This document shows positions 33,067-39,921 of a DNA stretch of 48,364 nucleotides, in pieces (within the stretch, counting starts at the first letter, position 1; each line of letters starts with the position of its first letter). The notes under the pieces were generated by a model that worked only from the letters and a program-made list of their open reading frames with translations, did not search any database and was not told the origin of the DNA. The position numbers and the translations under genes are program-made. The stretch lies in contig WLDE01000006.1 in the NCBI GenBank assembly GCA_009704985.1, positions 1-48,364 on the forward strand. The letters run 5' to 3'. The stretch is from Actinomycetota bacterium. Lineage in GTDB: Bacteria > Actinomycetota > Acidimicrobiia > Acidimicrobiales > Ilumatobacteraceae.

Positions 33067-33702
33067 CCCGAGCTCGGGCAGCGGGTACTCGGCGCCGGGG
33101 TTCAGGGGTGGTGGTGAGCGGCTCGCCGCTCACCACCATCTCGACGCCTCTGCTCGCGCTCGATCCGTCGGCGGACGTGTCGGAGCAACGTGGGTGATTG
33201 TCGAGCTCGCCGAGACCGATCGAACGTCACCTTCGGTCAGCTGCTGGATCGGGTCGGTGTACAAACGATCGGCTCGCTCACGGTATGCGCTCTCCTCGGT
33301 GGGGTTGGCAGGCTCGCGAGGCCCTTGCCCCGGCAACAGGTCGTCGTCGAGGGTCGTGAAGTTCCCGGCCAGCGACAGCGGGCAGTTGCCCGTGCCCTGA
33401 GAGGAAGACCGGACATCCGGCCTACGAGTTCCCGCCACAACGCAACGGGTCGAGCGATTCCTCTGTGCCGGCCGAGCGCAGGGTGTTGCGGAGCGCAGTG
33501 GCCACGGGCATAGGTGCGACCGCGCCGCATTCGGCGGGCTTGGGTGCCGGGCGGAGCCGCAGCGGGGTCGCCCCCGCGAACGGTGATCTCGGACGATGAC
33601 TGCTCCTGAGCAGCGGCACGGTGCTCGCCGTACGGCTGGCCTTGACCGAGGGATCCTGATCGACGGCGGGTGATCCGCGTCGAGCCTGTGCGATGATAGC
33701 GG
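33067..33702. other. Gene-poor stretch
   Basis: About 640 bp. It holds a 13-bp hairpin at 33109-33138, a minus-strand frame at 33130-33430 with protein-like sequence (AGNFTTLDDDLLPGQGP, then ESAYRERADRLYTDPIQQ) that may be the end of a lost gene, and the operator and promoter of the HigBA pair. Nothing else is convincing. Confidence 0.5.
33109..33138. terminator. 13-bp hairpin GGTGGTGAGCGG / CCGCTCACCACC
   Basis: Perfect stem with loop CTCG; a plausible factor-independent terminator or mRNA structure, no T run. Confidence 0.5.
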
Positions 33703-33718
33703 GTGTGCGATCATCGCA
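33689..33718. promoter_or_regulatory. HigBA operator, inverted repeat TGCGATGAT / ATCATCGCA
   Basis: Perfect 9-bp arms with a 12-nt spacer. It overlaps the GTG start of the toxin gene, as expected for autorepression by the antitoxin. Confidence 0.65.
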
Positions 33719-34062
33719 TCCGTGCGATACTCACAGCTGTCGCTGATGTCGAGCTGCATGACGAGATCGTCGAGTGGATGGACTCGCTCGACGTTGTCGA
33801 GTGGGACCGGACGGTCGTGGTGATCGACCGGTTGGTCGCGCTCGGGTCGACAGCGCGGATGCCGTTGTCGAGGAGTCTCGGCGAGGGTCTGTTCGAGTTG
33901 CGGTTCACGCTGGGCCCGACTGCTCGCCGGGTCACCTACCGGTTCAGCAAGGACGGCCGGATCGTGCTGCTGACCACGTTCCGCAAGCAACGCAACAACG
34001 AACGCACCGAGATCGCCCGGGCACGCAGAGCTGCCGAGGACTGCGCCCGGACCAACCCGTGA
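33703..34062 (+). CDS. HigB-type (phage Gp49-like) toxin
   Basis: 119 aa. RelE-superfamily mRNA interferase of the Gp49/HigB class: VELHDEIVEWMDSLD early, then SLGEGLFELRFTLG and VTYRFSKDGRIVLLTTFRKQ with the basic residues needed for RNA cleavage. Toxin precedes antitoxin, the HigBA order. The GTG start lies inside the operator palindrome; the first ~15 residues are less sure. Confidence 0.88.
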   Translation: MCDHRIRAILTAVADVELHDEIVEWMDSLDVVEWDRTVVVIDRLVALGSTARMPLSRSLGEGLFELRFTLGPTARRVTYRFSKDGRIVLLTTFRKQRNNERTEIARARRAAEDCARTNP

Positions 34063-34073
34063 AGGAGACCACG

Positions 34074-34394
34074 ATGGCCAACTACTCCCGCTGGGACGAC
34101 ACCAAGAACAAGCGCCGGGCACCGAGCACCGAGGTGCGCGCCGAGGTCGAGCACCACCTCGCGCTCGGCCAATTGATCTACGACCTGCGCACCGGCGCCG
34201 GACTCAGCCAGCGGGAGCTCGCCGAGCGCATGGGAACCACCCAGTCGGTGATCTCGCGTCTCGAGGAAGGCGGCGGCGCCAAGAACCGGATCGACACCCT
34301 CGCTCGCGTCGCCGAAGCCCTCGGCCGTCACCTGATCGTGTCGTTCCCCGAGAAGGTCCCCGCCAAGCTCAAGGACGCCGTCCAGGTCGCCTGA
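34074..34394 (+). CDS. HigA-type XRE antitoxin
   Basis: 106 aa. XRE helix-turn-helix (LRTGAGLSQRELAERMGTTQ, then SVISRLEEGG) in the C-terminal half, with a helical N terminus. It binds the toxin and, with it, the operator at 33689-33718. Clear ribosome site GAAGGAG 6 nt before the ATG; 11 nt from the toxin stop. Confidence 0.9.
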   Translation: MANYSRWDDTKNKRRAPSTEVRAEVEHHLALGQLIYDLRTGAGLSQRELAERMGTTQSVISRLEEGGGAKNRIDTLARVAEALGRHLIVSFPEKVPAKLKDAVQVA

Positions 34395-34445
34395 TGGGGA
34401 TCGTCACCGTCCCAGCCGCAGCGTTGCAGTCAACGCGCGGTTCGG

Positions 34446-34509
34446 GCCCCCGCCACGAAGAGAAGGCCCTGGCAGATCGAAAGATCCGCCGGGGCCTTCT
34501 TCGATGTCC
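34446..34509 (+). repeat. 64-bp repeat with tRNA-end core and hairpin, copy 1
   Basis: Begins with the tRNA 3' core GCCCCCGCCAC, then a terminator-like stem GAAGGCCC..GGGGCCTTC. It matches 42784-42847 with about four mismatches. Interpreted as the third att junction. Confidence 0.7.
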
Positions 34510-34572
34510 AGGGGCCACACCTATCGGATCTTCGAACGGGGCGAGCAGCCCGTTGCGTCGCCATGCGAACGG

Positions 34573-35095
34573 TCAGAGCGTCTGCTCGCCGTCCGTTGGA
34601 TCAAACAAAGTCTCGCCGGTTGGCGGTTGAGAGTCGCGAGTCCTTCTCTGACGCTTTGGATGAGGAAACTTGCCACCGGATCCGTACTCCACGGCGATGC
34701 CTCTCTCCTGAGCGGAGGTCTTCACGAGCAGACCCCGGTCGCGCAGGTCACGAAGAAGATCGCGGGCCCGGTACACGTCGATGTCGAGCAGGTTCTGGAT
34801 CGTGCGGTTGCTGATCCGTCCGTACTCACCCGACAGGTCAGGAGCTGTGATGGTTCGCGTCGAGAGCATGGTGAAGACCACCAGAAGGGTGTCAACATCG
34901 TCTCGCTCGTGGGCCTCGAGCTGCTCCACATGACGCACCACCTGTGTACGGGGGGCCCGCCGACGAGGGCAACTCGCGTCGAGTCCACGGTTTGCGAGAT
35001 GGTGGGCGTGCTGTGGCCAGACCGCAGGAGCTCTCTGAACATGCGATCGACGCCGCGTCCCGTCTCCTCTGCGATCGTGGCGATGGAGGGGTGTG
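34573..35095 (-). pseudogene. AlbA_2-type ATP-binding regulator, 3' remnant with frameshift
   Basis: Two frames join into one family C terminus: IAEETGRGVDRMFRELLRSG, ending DSTRVALVGGPP, then in the next frame EQLEAHERDDVDTLL, TMLSTRTITAPDLSGEYG and LRDRGLLVKTSAQERG. The ATP-binding N-terminal part is missing; at about 35095 the sequence switches to an ABATE fragment. Confidence 0.6.
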
Positions 35096-35401
35096 GGCGG
35101 CCCAGTGGTTGATCGCGTCCCGGTCGGCGGGCGCGATCACCCGCTTGTCGATCACTGCGCTGGCTGCGCGGTGGATCGCTTCTCGGAGCGCCCTGGTGTC
35201 GGCGAGCTCGCGCTCGGTGGGGGTGGCGGGGGCGGGGAGGCCGCCGGCGTCGAGCCAGACGCGGAGGTCGTCGGGTGATCCGAGGAGCTCGGTCGGCCAC
35301 ACGGCGCGGTAGCGAAGTGTCCAGGTGAGATCGAGCGACGAACGACCACCGAACTGGCACTCGGTCATCGGGCCGACGGTCGTGGTCGCAGGGTAGGCCA
35401 C
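35095..35401 (-). pseudogene. ABATE / CGNR zinc-finger regulator, N-terminal fragment
   Basis: Starting at GTG 35401 or ATG 35368, it reads FGGRSSLDLTWTLRYRA, ending VWLDAGGLPAP, then ALREAIHRAASAVID and ADRDAINHWAA, the typical ABATE domain of stress-linked CGNR regulators. The C-terminal zinc finger is lost where it fuses to the AlbA_2 remnant. Confidence 0.65.
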
Positions 35402-35405
35402 GGGC

Positions 35406-35878
35406 TCACGGGGTGACGATGAGGAGCGCCTGGATCTCGAGCACGAGGTTCGCGGGAAGCGAGGCGACACCGACGGCGAGGCGCGTGTGCTGCCCCGCGG
35501 CGCCGAACACGTCGACGAGCACGTCGGACGCGGCGTCGATCACCGACGTGTGCTCGACGAAGTCCGGCGTCGCGTTGACCACGCCGTAGACCTGGACGAC
35601 CAGCTCGACCCGGTCGAGCGATCCGAGGGTCTCGCGCACCGTCGCCACGAGGTTGATGGTGGCGGATCGGGCTGCGTCGCGTGCATCGGCGGCGGTGACG
35701 TCGTGCCCGCACCATCCGACGTGGGGGGCCCGTCCGGGCGGGTCCCGAAGTGGCCGCCCACCCAGAGGGTGGTCCCGTGTTGCGCGGCTGGCACGTACTG
35801 GCCGAAGGCGGGCAGGGCGTCCGGCAGCGTGATGCCGGTTCTGACCAGCTGTTGCTCGTGGGTGAGTTCGCTCGTCAT
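35406..35878 (-). pseudogene. RidA/YjgF-family protein with single-base frameshift
   Basis: The first frame gives MTSELTHEQQLVRTGITL, then GTTLWVGGHFGTRPDGPP. After a run of six Cs (about 35728-35733, plus strand G) the product continues only in another frame: HVGWCGHDVTAADARDAA, SATINLVATVRETLGSLD and the RidA end VASLPANLVLEIQALL. One extra C restores a normal deaminase-type RidA protein of about 157 aa. TACGAT lies 7 nt before the ATG. Confidence 0.75.
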
Positions 35879-35885
35879 GCCGCTC

Positions 35886-35891
35886 ATCGTA
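35886..35891 (-). promoter_or_regulatory. -10 hexamer TACGAT of the RidA-like gene
   Basis: Seven nt before the ATG at 35878; supports that ATG over the in-frame one at 35887. Confidence 0.5.
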
Positions 35892-35990
35892 GACATAGGT
35901 TTGACATATGTCGAGCTTCGGCCTACTGTCACGGTCGCCCAGCAGCAGTTGGATGCCGAACCAGAGGACGAGAAGGACGAGGAGGACGTG

Positions 35991-36164
35991 GTGCTCGAGA
36001 TGCGCACGAGGTGCGAACGATGCGACCGCGACCTGGTCGTCGATGGTGCTGCCGTGATCTGCAGCTTCGAGTGCACCTTCTGCGTCGACTGTGCGGAGTC
36101 GCTGCAGTCGAGGTGCCCGAACTGCGGTGGAGAGCTCGTCGCACGCCCCAGGCGGCAGACGTGA
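35991..36164 (+). CDS. DUF1272 zinc-ribbon protein
   Basis: 57 aa. The DUF1272 signature is clear: EMRTRCERCDRDL, then ICSFECTFCVDCAE and RCPNCGGELV, giving four CxxC-type pairs for zinc. GTG 35991 is favoured because GAGGAGG lies 5 nt upstream; GTG 35988 is too close. Function of the family is unknown. It overlaps the next gene by 4 nt (GTGA). Confidence 0.85.
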   Translation: MLEMRTRCERCDRDLVVDGAAVICSFECTFCVDCAESLQSRCPNCGGELVARPRRQT

Positions 36165-36511
36165 TCGTGCATCACGTCGATCCTCGAGGAGACGTCGTCG
36201 ACGACCGTGGTGCTCCGGTGGCCGGCTTCGACCTCGTTGCTGGCGCCACCGTCACGGACCTGGGACGGACGGCGGACATGAGTGTGCTGCTGTATGCCTT
36301 GGCGGACGGCGTGGCCGATCCCCAGCCCGTCCACGAACAGGACGAGGTGTACGTCGTGCTCACCGGCAACGCGACCGCAGTCGTCGGCGAGGAGCGGACC
36401 GATGTCTGCGCTGGCAGCGTCCTCATCGTGCCAGCAGGCACCGCGCACCACTTCGACCAGACCCAGGGCGGCTTCGTCGCGGTCGCCGTGTTCGCCCCGC
36501 CCTTGACCTGA
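36161..36511 (+). CDS. Cupin-domain protein
   Basis: 116 aa. Cupin motifs QPVHEQDEVYVVLTG (His, Glu) and VPAGTAHHFD (His) indicate a small metal-binding barrel, with one motif-1 His replaced by Glu (VHEQDE). Coupled to the DUF1272 gene. The substrate is unknown; sugar or phenolic isomerase/dioxygenase roles are common. Confidence 0.85.
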   Translation: MIVHHVDPRGDVVDDRGAPVAGFDLVAGATVTDLGRTADMSVLLYALADGVADPQPVHEQDEVYVVLTGNATAVVGEERTDVCAGSVLIVPAGTAHHFDQTQGGFVAVAVFAPPLT

Positions 36512-36549
36512 CCCTCGTTCCCCGAACCCTTCAACCCTCAGGAGGACCG

Positions 36550-36951
36550 ATGAACCCCAACCCTGACACAGCCGGCAGAGCGAGTTCCACGATCGATCTC
36601 GCCGAGTTGCTCCAGCGCTACTCCGACGCCTGGCACCGACACGACCTCGACGCGATCATGTCGATGCACACCGATGACACCGTGTTCCATCTGCACAACG
36701 GCAACGGTGCTGCGGTCGGCGCGCCCCAGGTGCGCGAGGCCTTCCAGCTGGCCCTGGCGGTGTACCCGGACTTGAGCGCCACCCAGACGGCCGTCGAGAT
36801 CGGTGAGACACATGCGCTCGTGCAATCCGTCATGCGCTCCTCAGCGGCCGGCCGTGTCGTGGAAGCGGAGGCGGTCGACGTCTTCCGCTTCGTCGATGGT
36901 CTGATCAGCCGAAAGGACACCTACCTCGACACTGCTGCACTGGCCGGTTGA
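36550..36951 (+). CDS. SnoaL/NTF2-like protein
   Basis: 133 aa. Cone-shaped alpha-beta fold: ELLQRYSDAWHRHDLDAIMS, then HTDDTVFHLHNG and GAPQVREAFQLALAVYPDL, typical of SnoaL-like ketosteroid-isomerase relatives. AGGAGG sits ideally before the ATG. It is probably part of the same run as the cupin and DUF4345 genes (38 and 3 nt gaps). Confidence 0.85.
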   Translation: MNPNPDTAGRASSTIDLAELLQRYSDAWHRHDLDAIMSMHTDDTVFHLHNGNGAAVGAPQVREAFQLALAVYPDLSATQTAVEIGETHALVQSVMRSSAAGRVVEAEAVDVFRFVDGLISRKDTYLDTAALAG

Positions 36952-36954
36952 GCG

Positions 36955-37323
36955 ATGCGGGCAGTGATGATCGTTGTCGGGTTCGGATTCGCGTGCATGG
37001 GCGTGGCGGCCCTCGTCCGGCCGATGCTCATCGCAGCCCAGTTCGGCACCGATGCCGACTCGTCCGACGCCCGAACCGAGATACGTGCCGTCTACGGAGG
37101 CTTCGGTGTCGCGATGGCGGTACTGCTGATCGTGGCCGCCCAGCAGTCGGGCAACACGCAGGACGGCGTCGCGCTCACCGTTGGCATCGCCCTCGGTGGA
37201 ATGGCCCTCGGTCGCCTGATCGGAATGACCATCGAGCGACCCCGCGGGTGGTATCCCACCGCCACCTACCTGATCATCGAAGTCGTCGCGGCCGCCGCGC
37301 TCGTGGCCGTGGCGGCAGGATGA
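36955..37323 (+). CDS. DUF4345-like membrane protein
   Basis: 122 aa, four hydrophobic segments: VMIVVGFGFACMGVAALV, GVAMAVLLIVAAQ, VGIALGGMALGRLIG and a last AAALVAVAAG. The EIRAVYGGFG phrase between the first two TMs is the DUF4345 hallmark. Function unknown; it follows the SnoaL gene by 3 nt. Confidence 0.8.
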   Translation: MRAVMIVVGFGFACMGVAALVRPMLIAAQFGTDADSSDARTEIRAVYGGFGVAMAVLLIVAAQQSGNTQDGVALTVGIALGGMALGRLIGMTIERPRGWYPTATYLIIEVVAAAALVAVAAG

Positions 37324-37330
37324 ACCACCG

Positions 37331-37822
37331 ATGACCGAGCAACCGGACAACCTGGAGCGCACCCGGCTCCGACGTGAACCCCAGCGCGGCAGCCACGATC
37401 CATCGCTGATCCGCGACATCATCGACACCGCCCTCGTCTGCCACCTCGGCCTCACCGATCACGACGGCCATCCCCTCGTGATCCCCACCATCCACGCCCG
37501 CGTCGACGACGTCCTCTACGTCCACGGGTCGGCCGCCGGCCGCACACTCCGCCGCCTTGCCACCGGGATCGACGCGTGCTGCACGATCACCCTCCTCGAC
37601 GGCATCGTCATCGCCCTGCCGATCGACGACTCCTCGGCGAAGGTGCGCACCGGGCACCCGAACCACGACCCTGCCGATCTCGACTCCTCCGTGTGGGCCG
37701 GAACGGTTCCCCTGCAGATCGTGGCTGGCGCACCCCTGCCTTCCCCGAACGTGCCAGCAGGGGTCAGCGTGCCGTCATCCGTGCGCACCCTGACCAGCTT
37801 GCTCCCTCCCACGGTGATCTGA
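37331..37822 (+). CDS. PPOX/NimA-like flavin-nucleotide-binding protein with internal deletion
   Basis: 163 aa. N terminus RTRLRREPQRGSHDPSLI, then VCHLGLTDHDGHPLVIPT and YVHGSAAGRTLRRLA are typical of the FMN-binding split-barrel (pyridoxamine-5'-phosphate-oxidase-like) family of about 220 aa. After LLDGIVIA the sequence jumps in frame directly to LPIDDSSAKVRTG and SVWAGTVPLQIVAGAP. This skips about 60 residues, including the second FMN-contact strand and the HHSMNYRSV region. The reading frame is intact, but the product is probably inactive. A stop/start overlap TGATG joins it to the next gene. Confidence 0.8.
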   Translation: MTEQPDNLERTRLRREPQRGSHDPSLIRDIIDTALVCHLGLTDHDGHPLVIPTIHARVDDVLYVHGSAAGRTLRRLATGIDACCTITLLDGIVIALPIDDSSAKVRTGHPNHDPADLDSSVWAGTVPLQIVAGAPLPSPNVPAGVSVPSSVRTLTSLLPPTVI

Positions 37823-38220
37823 TGCGACGCTCCGACCTCGTTGTGGCCGCGTGTCTGGTCTCGGTGGGAGTGGTGCATCTCCTCCCCCTCGCGGGCGTCG
37901 CCGGACCACGGCAGCTCGACGACCTCTACGGCATCGGAACGGTGAGCGGCGACGTCGATGTCCTGCTGCGCCACCGCGCCGTCCTGCTCGGGCTCGTCGG
38001 CATGATCCTCATCGTCGCGGCATTCGTGCGAAGCCTGCGCGTCATCGCCACAGCGGTCGGCGTCGTCAGCACGGCGTCCTTCATCGTCGTTGCGATGATC
38101 GGCGACACCTCCACGTCCGAACTGCATCGCGTCGTCGTGATCGACATCGCGGCCATGGGGATGCTCACGGTCGCTGCCGTTGCGGAGATGCGGCACCTGG
38201 TCCGACGAAGCGGCCCCTGA
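37822..38220 (+). CDS. Four-TM membrane protein of unknown function
   Basis: 132 aa with hydrophobic segments near residues 5-22, 48-66, 72-92 and 100-120. The ATG shares its A with the preceding stop (TGATG), so it is translated with the PPOX-like gene. I do not recognise a defined family; similar short proteins occur beside PPOX genes in actinobacteria. Confidence 0.7.
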   Translation: MRRSDLVVAACLVSVGVVHLLPLAGVAGPRQLDDLYGIGTVSGDVDVLLRHRAVLLGLVGMILIVAAFVRSLRVIATAVGVVSTASFIVVAMIGDTSTSELHRVVVIDIAAMGMLTVAAVAEMRHLVRRSGP

Positions 38221-38387
38221 GCCAGTCCGTCTTCGGCTCCCACCTCGGTGGCGAGTCGAGCGGTCGATACCGACGGCTCGGGAACATCGTCGATGCGCTC
38301 GATCGACTGGAGCTGCATCTGTTCGAGACGGCCCGCTTGTGGCGTTCGTTCCCACCGCACAGGTGGCCTGCGGTGAGCTGAGTCCTC
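38221..38387 (+). other. Remnant of a protein end
   Basis: A plus-strand frame ends at 38381 with RLGNIVDALDRLELHLFE followed by TARLWRSFPPHRWPAV. It looks like a natural C terminus with no start of its own. Confidence 0.3.
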
Positions 38388-39440
38388 TCAGTCCCAGGAG
38401 GGCCCCGACGCGAACTCGAAGTCATGGCCTCGGAGCCACAGCGGCGTGCCGGAAGCAAGGTGCTGATACGTGGTCTGAACGAGCGCGCGGCTTCGGTCGA
38501 GTGAGCTCGTCCAGCGTGCCTCGCCCGCGATCTCGGCCAGGTCGAGTTGATGAAGTTCCAATCGCTGCCGCCAGCGCTGCAGGTGGGCGGTGGCCGCGAG
38601 GTGATCGGACTTCGCGCTGTTGCACTGGTCGGCGAGCACGAGGTTCTCGATTGCATCGTTCGGCCAGCGCGACCACGGTAGGAAGTGATCGACCTCGACC
38701 CGCTTGTCGAGACGAGCCTCGCAGTAGAAGCACGACCCGGCCTGGAGTTCGAGCAGGCCGCCGGCGAGGACCTTCGGGAAGGCGGCGCGTTCTGGGCCGA
38801 AGAGGTGTGATCGGAGCTGCTCGTCCTCGGTGGTGATGCGCGTCCAGCGAGCGACGTCCTGGGTCCAATGGTGCTCGATGAGCGGCCGCAGCATCGGGCC
38901 CAGCACGACCAGTCGGTCGGCGACGCCGTCGAGGAGGCGGATCCGGTCGCCGTTCGACCGTCGGAGCGATGCGACGGTGGTGCCTTCGGACCAGTCGACG
39001 GCGTAGAGGAACGGGATCGGCGTCGTCCCAATCGTCTGGAGGAGTGGGATCGGGTAGCGGACGAACGTGTCCTCCACGACGTCGAGCGTGCGCTCGTAGT
39101 CGCGCTGCGCTCGTCGGGCGACCTCGTCGATCGAGCGGCAGCGCATTGCGTCACCGGTCACCCGCAGACGTTCGACCGCGGCGAGCACCGTTGATGACTT
39201 CATCGAGATCTGTCTCGGCATGAACGTCACACCGTTGCGATCGACGTAGCTGCGGGTCTGTGGGTAGTAGAGCTCGAGCACACGTTCGGCGATCGCTCGC
39301 GTCGGCAGCTCCGTCTCGTTCGGCATCGTCGCAGCGGTGTCGATGATGCCGAGCAACAGGGCGAGCTTGTAGGTAGCGGTGCGTCGACCTTCGTCGATCA
39401 CGCGGAGCAGCCGCTCGATCAGGAGGTCGTCGCTCGCCAT
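38388..39440 (-). CDS. HNH endonuclease family protein (full copy)
   Basis: 350 aa. The first 220 residues are a helical domain without known motif (KLALLLGIIDTAATMPN early). The C-terminal nuclease is a zinc-ribbon HNH: CFYC (C237, C240), VDHF with H252, WPNDAIENLVLADQCNSAKS with the N and second K/N, giving a nicking or cleaving enzyme. It may belong to a mobile-element or defence context; no methylase is next to it. The region 38681-39125 is duplicated at 29287-29736, so this gene seems to be the donor copy. No partner gene is evident. Confidence 0.82.
   Translation of the reverse strand: MASDDLLIERLLRVIDEGRRTATYKLALLLGIIDTAATMPNETELPTRAIAERVLELYYPQTRSYVDRNGVTFMPRQISMKSSTVLAAVERLRVTGDAMRCRSIDEVARRAQRDYERTLDVVEDTFVRYPIPLLQTIGTTPIPFLYAVDWSEGTTVASLRRSNGDRIRLLDGVADRLVVLGPMLRPLIEHHWTQDVARWTRITTEDEQLRSHLFGPERAAFPKVLAGGLLELQAGSCFYCEARLDKRVEVDHFLPWSRWPNDAIENLVLADQCNSAKSDHLAATAHLQRWRQRLELHQLDLAEIAGEARWTSSLDRSRALVQTTYQHLASGTPLWLRGHDFEFASGPSWD
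38681..39125. repeat. Direct repeat of about 445 bp, copy 2
   Basis: Partner of 29287-29736, ungapped and offset by 9392 bp; it lies within the intact HNH gene. Confidence 0.8.
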
Positions 39441-39921
39441 GGCGGTGAGTCTTGCTCCCGGATGCTGATCGAGCGGCAACTCGATGTCTCCTGGGTCCTC
39501 TAGGTGAGAGTCGGTCCGAACACCGATCCATCCGCACCTATCGTGGGCGCCATGGCGTTCGAGGTGTCGTCCACGAACGATCGTCTGAAGGTCGAGTTGA
39601 CCGGATGGGATCGGCTGCTCACCTGGCGTCGATCGCTCGTGATCGATCTCGCTGCAGTGGGCAATGCCTTCGTCGACGCTCGCGGTGCCTTGGAGGCAGG
39701 CGTCGACCATCGGGCGTCCGGCTTCGGGACGCATGACGGTCGTCAGCGGCCGGCCAGTCCGGACGTTGCGAATGCAACGAGATCTCCACCCTCTCCTCGC
39801 CCGCGACGCGCAGCCGAACGTCGCCCGCGTCGCCCCTCTGGAGAAGGACCGCCGAGGACTGCGCCCGGTCGGGGTGCGTCGGTCGGGGAGCCGGTCGAGG
39901 CTCGTCGGCCTCTCCCTGATC
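39441..39921 (+). pseudogene. Small gene start with degraded continuation, 480 bp
   Basis: From ATG 39551 the frame begins MAFEVSSTNDRLKVELTG, ending WDRLLTWRRSLVIDLAAV, like small PH-domain-type proteins. It becomes low-complexity Arg/Pro after about residue 65. The rest, to 39921, holds no convincing gene and looks like rearranged sequence. Confidence 0.35.

Noticed and set aside
38388..39440. HNH gene as part of a named defence system
   Set aside because: No helicase, methylase or partner gene adjoins it, so no specific system can be assigned.
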